Source: Arion vulgaris (Eukaryota; Mollusca; Gastropoda; Stylommatophora; Arionidae). From it: 64,000 bases of DNA. The stretch lies in contig CM036771.1 of NCBI GenBank assembly GCA_020796225.1, forward strand, positions 27,944,176 through 28,008,175, given 5' to 3'. The translations under genes were made by a program, and so were the position numbers. Shown piece after piece: positions 59,248-64,000 of the stretch. The notes under the pieces are model-generated. The model searched no databases. It was not told the origin of the DNA and saw only the letters and a list, made by a program, of their open reading frames with translations. The stretch's first letter is position 1. The number at the start of each line of letters is the position of its first letter.

Positions 59248-60184
59248 GTACTATTTTTTGCACTTCAGTTTCTGCATACTAAGCTTGGCATGATTTCTTT
59301 ACATAATGTGTGCCATCCCTTTTTAGTTCATTCCTTATTGCCTTGAACTGTTTTTAATATAATTTATATTTTTCTAATCTGTTTTATTGATTGCATTCTT
59401 TCTATTGAAAGTTGCCCATTATTTGTATAGTTGTTGCAGCCACCAGTCACTTATATTTTATCAGTAGAAGTCCACTCATTGCTGTTATGTACATTATTAC
59501 CTATACATTTATAATTATCTTTGACAGAAGTATTCTTAATACATTGAACTGTTTAGAATTGAAGGTAGAATACCATTTTATAGAAACATATAGCTTATAT
59601 GATATGTATGCATGAGATTATTGCACTATATTCTGTTTACCAAAAAAAGAAACAATATTATGATATGTTATTTAGTTATCAGTCATTGATATCTATATTT
59701 GTAAGCTTCATTAGTGCTGCAATATATCTATGTGATATGATGTTAGAAAAATTGAATCTCAGTAGTCACATTCATTTTGCATATTTAACTAAAGACATGC
59801 ATAATCTTAAATAAAATTGGGGGTAGGGGGTATGTAGATTAAACAATTTTTTCAAATGAAAATGAGAATATATGTTTCCATCGTGAACACCAATCAAATA
59901 TATTTTATAAACTAGATAATTTTATATGAAGAATATGCTTTATATTATAAAGACATTAGACTAGCGAAGACGTAAGCTGTACTTTTAAAAAAAATATTTT
60001 ATATATAAATAAATTCCAGCCAAAAAATGTAATCTACTAAAACTTGTTTTCTACTTTCACTTTTTATCCATCTGTCGTGAAGACAAAGAAAGCCTATGCA
60101 GTATCTATATTTGCTTCATGAATAGTTGTTATTGATTACTTTTGATTTTGCCCATGTGTTGCTGGGGCTCACAAGGGGAGACAA
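59248..60184 (+). other. Intron, nothing recognised
   Basis: AT-rich, no supported feature. Confidence 0.45.
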
Positions 60185-60415
60185 GAAAAGTAACACTGAA
60201 ACCTACAAGACATGTCATAAGAGGCGACTGAGGTAGGGAAGCTACAATAGTAAATAAAAAGTGTTGCAGAAATAGATGTGCTGTGCTACTTGTAGACGCA
60301 TAACTGGTGCAACTTACAGTCGCTATGATATGTATGTGGCTCTTAGGCTCAGATCACATACAAATCACAAAGAGTGGTTTCACAAGTGATCGATATAGAG
60401 CGCTCGAAGAAGAAA
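60185..60415 (+). mobile_element. SINE remnant with GAA tail
   Basis: Contains the family core (gtcataagaggcgactgagg) and the 3' part shared with 20305-20412 (cataactggtgcaacttac, cacaaagagtggtttcacaa, gctcgaagaagaaaa). The tRNA-like head is lost or too diverged to read. Confidence 0.65.
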
Positions 60416-62670
60416 ATTAGTGATAATTTATAGATGTCTATCGGATGTTCAGCAATAAGCATAAGAAACTATAGTCTGTTGAGAAATTGATGCCCATATT
60501 CTCGTACAATTTTCTCTATAACCTATTGATGTATGTTAGCCAATTTTTTATGCAATCTTATATTTTCCCTGGCTTCAACATTTTTTATTTCAATGTGATC
60601 ATGGAGATTTTACAGAAGTGCATTCCTTTTGATGTTTCTGATTAATTGTATATGCACATCAAATCCTCTGGAACAATATCACAGTCAGAATGAGTTACTT
60701 AGTTGCTATGTTAGGTACAATGTTAATTTACTTCAGTCATTCATTCCTGGTTATATTTCTTTAATTTATCTACCTGTGATTATGTATGAGACATTGAAGT
60801 CATCTAGTATGTGAAATCTTGAATTTGACAATATTTTGTTGCAATTTCTTCACTGATGGTTGTGATGTTAGTTTGTGAAATTAACAAACAATACATCCAT
60901 TCACAATTTTCTTGATGTTTATGTATTCGTAAATGGATTACCTATGTAAAGAGCAGTTGAACTGGTTTATTTTTATTTAACCTAATCTTCCTTGGTAAGT
61001 TGGATTTTTGTTCTCCCGATTTCAATTTTTATTTTGATTGCATGCTTATATTTTTCCTGCAAAGTTAACACTGTGCTATATTTGCTAATACAGTAAATAT
61101 TTTGTGAAAGTACATCCATTTCTCTTTAATTTGGTATATAAAAAGGCATCATATTTTAAATCATATTTAGAGGCAGTATTTTAATTTAACAAAACTATGT
61201 GTGCTATATTTTTGGAACTAAACTATAATTCTGACCAGAGGCCAAAAGAATTATGTAGCAACTCAGTTAAACAAATTACTTAATTCTGCATCTGACAACT
61301 CAAATAGTTTCATAACTGTTATTGGCTGGAGGAACTCATCATATAGGTACTCTTCTTTCTGAAACATATTCTCTTTACTATCTTTCTGTGCTCATTGTCT
61401 ATTCTTGAGAGAGCACATAAAGTCAATTTCTTAACATTTTCAAAATGGATTTGTCAAAATCATATTTTTTCTTCCTTCTTGTCCACATTCTTTTTATCAC
61501 AGCACAGTCTTATCTACCAAATTTTTTTTATATGCACCTAGTGCCTGCTGTGTTTTCTTCTCTAGGTCATGAATGTCATGATATAAACTACCTCTCTTTG
61601 GTACTCTGCAGAAGTGTCTGTACAATATTAAAGTAAATGTTTGGATAGTGATAAATGTACACTTCAAATTCATTGTGACTTTTATTATTGTATAGCTAAT
61701 ATTACTACTAAACTCTACTGTTGTCGCTATGTTTTACGGAATACACAATATTTTCTGATACACCATTCACCACGTATCAGTAGCACTCACTTAGTAATGT
61801 CCTTTTGTTGCACTTAGATACCCTTTGTTTACATTCCTGTGCAAGGTTACGAAATGGCAACTTTTTGGTCGGTTTATATATGGATTTAAATTCCGGCTGT
61901 TGTTAATGTAAAAACACACTGTACACTATTGCGTTAAAATATAATCAAATTTCGTATGTAGCTTTAGAATTTTGTGCAGTATCACTGTGTTATATAATAT
62001 AATTATGAAGTTATATCTGTATGAACTAGTCACATTCTAACTAACTGACGATGTGATAATTACACTGCTGGGGTATGTTGTTAATCTTCATTGCAGTAGA
62101 AATATCATGCTGCAAAAATATACAAAGTTTAGTTCTGTGACAAGGTAACACATTAACGATACGAAAAAATATTTTTTTAAATTTGATGGAGTTATGGTAA
62201 ACATAATTGTAGTTCATGGTGTAAGCTAGAACTGAGAGTGAGATCTAAATTAAATTGAGAACTCTTAATTAAAGTTAATTGTAATGAGATTTTGTGATTG
62301 AATGAGAAGTGAGATGACAAATTGTTAAAATAGAAATGAAAACGTAATAATACTCTAGAATAAAATAATTCAAGAATAACTTAATTCTAAAGAGTAAATT
62401 AATTTTAAAGAATTTATTTTCATTATAGTGTGGAGCACAATGCATGGTTGACAAATAATACTATGTCATCAGCTGACATGTAAAATGCTTACCTAGGGTA
62501 TCTCACAAACACACATTACACATACATGTAACTGTTCTAAATTGTTATAAAGACAGCTAGACAACACACAATACAACATGGACAAATAAAATTGCACAGC
62601 CCAGAGGTCTGCTGTTATTTAAACTTTATGTTTCTCATAGTGAACTTGGGTATTTACAGTTGGATAAGTT
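60416..62670 (+). other. Long AT-rich intronic stretch, nothing recognised
   Basis: About 2.25 kb of AT-rich sequence without recognisable exon, repeat or RNA gene. No DOCK-like peptide was found here, so the next exon must lie beyond the window or be unrecognisable. Confidence 0.5.
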
Positions 62671-64000
62671 TGTAGCATCTCAACAGACATGCTACATGGC
62701 TTGTTGGGAAAAATTTTGGAGAGGGAAGAAATACCAAAAGACTGGAGAGAGGGCTATATAGTCAAACTACCTAAAAAGGGTGATCTCCAAGAATGCTCGA
62801 ACTATAGAGGAATAATGCTCCTGTCTGTACCATGCAAAATACTAAGTCGAATCATCCTAGAGAGACTCAAGGAAACTACAGATGCAGCACTAAGGGATGA
62901 ACAAGCAGGATTTAGGCAAAACAGATCCTGCACAGATCAAATATCGACGCTACGTATCATAGTGGAGCAGAGCATCGAGTGAACTCATCCTCTACATAAA
63001 TTTTGTGGACTATGAAAAGGCATTCGATAGCCTAGACAGGGAAACACTCTGGAAACTTCTACGACACTATGGCGTCCCCAGAAGCTAACCAATTTAATAA
63101 AGAAAATGTATGAGGAGACTACGGCTAGAGTACTGCATGAAGGAAAACTGACAGAGGCCTTCAAAATAAAGACTGGTGTGCGACAGGGCTGCCTTTTATC
63201 GCCCTTCCTTTTCCTGCTGGCTATTGACTGCATAATGAGATCAACAACTGCCAAGGGAAGAAATGGAATACAATGGACCATGATGAGTCAATTGGAGGAT
63301 CTGGATTTTGCAGATGATCTAGCACTCCTCTCTCACAACCATCAGCAGATGCAAGAGAAAATAACAAAACTAGAAACAGTCTCACAGCAACTAGGCCTGA
63401 CTATTCATGGGAGAAAACAAAGATCATGAGATTAAATGCTGGTTCCAGAGACCCAATCTTATTGAGAGGATCACCACTAAAAGAGGTGGACACATTTACA
63501 TATCTGGGAAGTGTCAGCAACATTCAAGGTGGCACAGATGAAGATGTTAAGGTTAGAATACAAAAGGCAAGATCAGCATTTGCCATTCTGAAGAACATAT
63601 GGAATTCAAGAATGATTAGGAATAAAACTATGATAATGATATTTAACTCAAATGTCAAGTCTGTCCTTCTGTATGGAGCAGAGACATGGAGAACAACTAA
63701 AGGGAACACCAAAAAGTTGCAGACATTCATCAATAGATGCCTACGCAGGATACTCCATCTGAGATGGTACGACAGGACCACAAACAGAGAACTGTGGGAT
63801 AGGGCAGGACAACGGCAGGTGGAATGAGAGATAATGAGCAGAAGGTGGAGATGGATAGGACACACACTGAGGAAACCCCTGACAGCATCGTGAGACAGGC
63901 TCTCCGATGGAACCCCAGGGCAATAGAAGTAAGGGAAGACCCAGAAACACCTGGAGACTGGAGTTAGAGATGGAATGCAAGAGGACGGGGAGAGAGTGGC
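62671..64000 (+). mobile_element. RTE-type LINE reverse transcriptase, runs off the window end
   Basis: Frame 62689-62982: KILEREEIPKDWREGYIVKL, PKKGDLQECSNYRGIMLLSV, DEQAGFRQNRSCTDQISTLR. A frameshift then gives the [19 protein letters not shown] region. Frame 63106-63429: FKIKTGVRQGCLLSPFLFLL then the catalytic LDFADDLALLSH. Frame 63426-63827: FTYLGSVSNIQGGTDEDVKV, NSNVKSVLLYGAETWRTTKG, RWYDRTTNRELWDRAGQRQV. The last bases read RRWRWIGHTLRKPL. It is the best-preserved RTE-type copy but has at least three frame breaks, and the 5' endonuclease is absent. Confidence 0.95.

Noticed and set aside
60416..62670. Further DOCK exons (DHR-2 domain)
   Set aside because: No conserved DOCK peptide could be read on the plus strand; the catalytic domain must lie beyond the window.

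Overview
The window is AT-rich animal DNA, almost certainly from an invertebrate, and reads as one intron-rich plus-strand host gene buried in retrotransposon debris. Seventeen exons with matching splice phases were assembled by eye between 579 and 59247. They join into a continuous 699-codon frame (2,097 coding bases spread over 58.7 kb). The protein is a DOCK-D (Zizimin; DOCK9/10/11) guanine-nucleotide exchange factor: a PH domain, a linker, the DOCK homology region up to and including the C2-like DHR-1 domain, and the first residues after it. Both ends are missing. The N-terminus lies upstream of the window and the catalytic DHR-2 domain lies downstream. No other host gene is certain. A proline-rich open exon at 7663-8004 has an acceptor in the phase the DOCK transcript needs, an in-frame stop and a nearby AATAAA, so it may be an alternative last exon.

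Layout. 0.6-2.1 kb: PH and linker exons. 2.1-13.7 kb: a long intron with RNase H-bearing LINE remnants, a SINE nested in one of them, a (TA)n tract, tRNA-headed SINEs, the proline-rich exon, LINE 3' ends, an internally deleted piggyBac element with TTAA flanks and a 42-bp minisatellite. 13.7-29.9 kb: seven DOCK exons separated by SINEs, a mariner-like MITE, a large foldback element with TTAA flanks, and minus-strand LINE fragments. 29.9-45.0 kb: three DOCK exons among further LINEs, including a 2.3-kb minus-strand APE-type LINE (39.7-42.1 kb) and a LINE nested in another LINE (37.5-38.3 kb). 45.0-52.6 kb: two LINE bodies, one with both reverse transcriptase and RNase H, then a 1.3-kb, 21-bp minisatellite that runs directly into the acceptor of the next DOCK exon. 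52.6-59.2 kb: the last two exons, RTE-type and other LINE pieces and a second foldback copy. 59.2-64 kb: intron with a SINE remnant and a plus-strand RTE-type LINE cut by the window edge.

The organism cannot be fixed from sequence alone. Spliceosomal GT-AG introns, abundant non-LTR elements, tRNA-headed SINEs and TTAA/TA transposons fit a metazoan. The mixture of RTE, I/Jockey-like and CR1/L2-like LINEs and Penelope-like repeats fits a marine invertebrate or an arthropod equally well. None of the transposon reading frames looks intact, so the region is mostly a record of past insertions. Several insertions still have exact target-site duplications, which fixes their boundaries to the base. 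No bacterial-type system, CRISPR array, rRNA gene or intact tRNA gene was seen.
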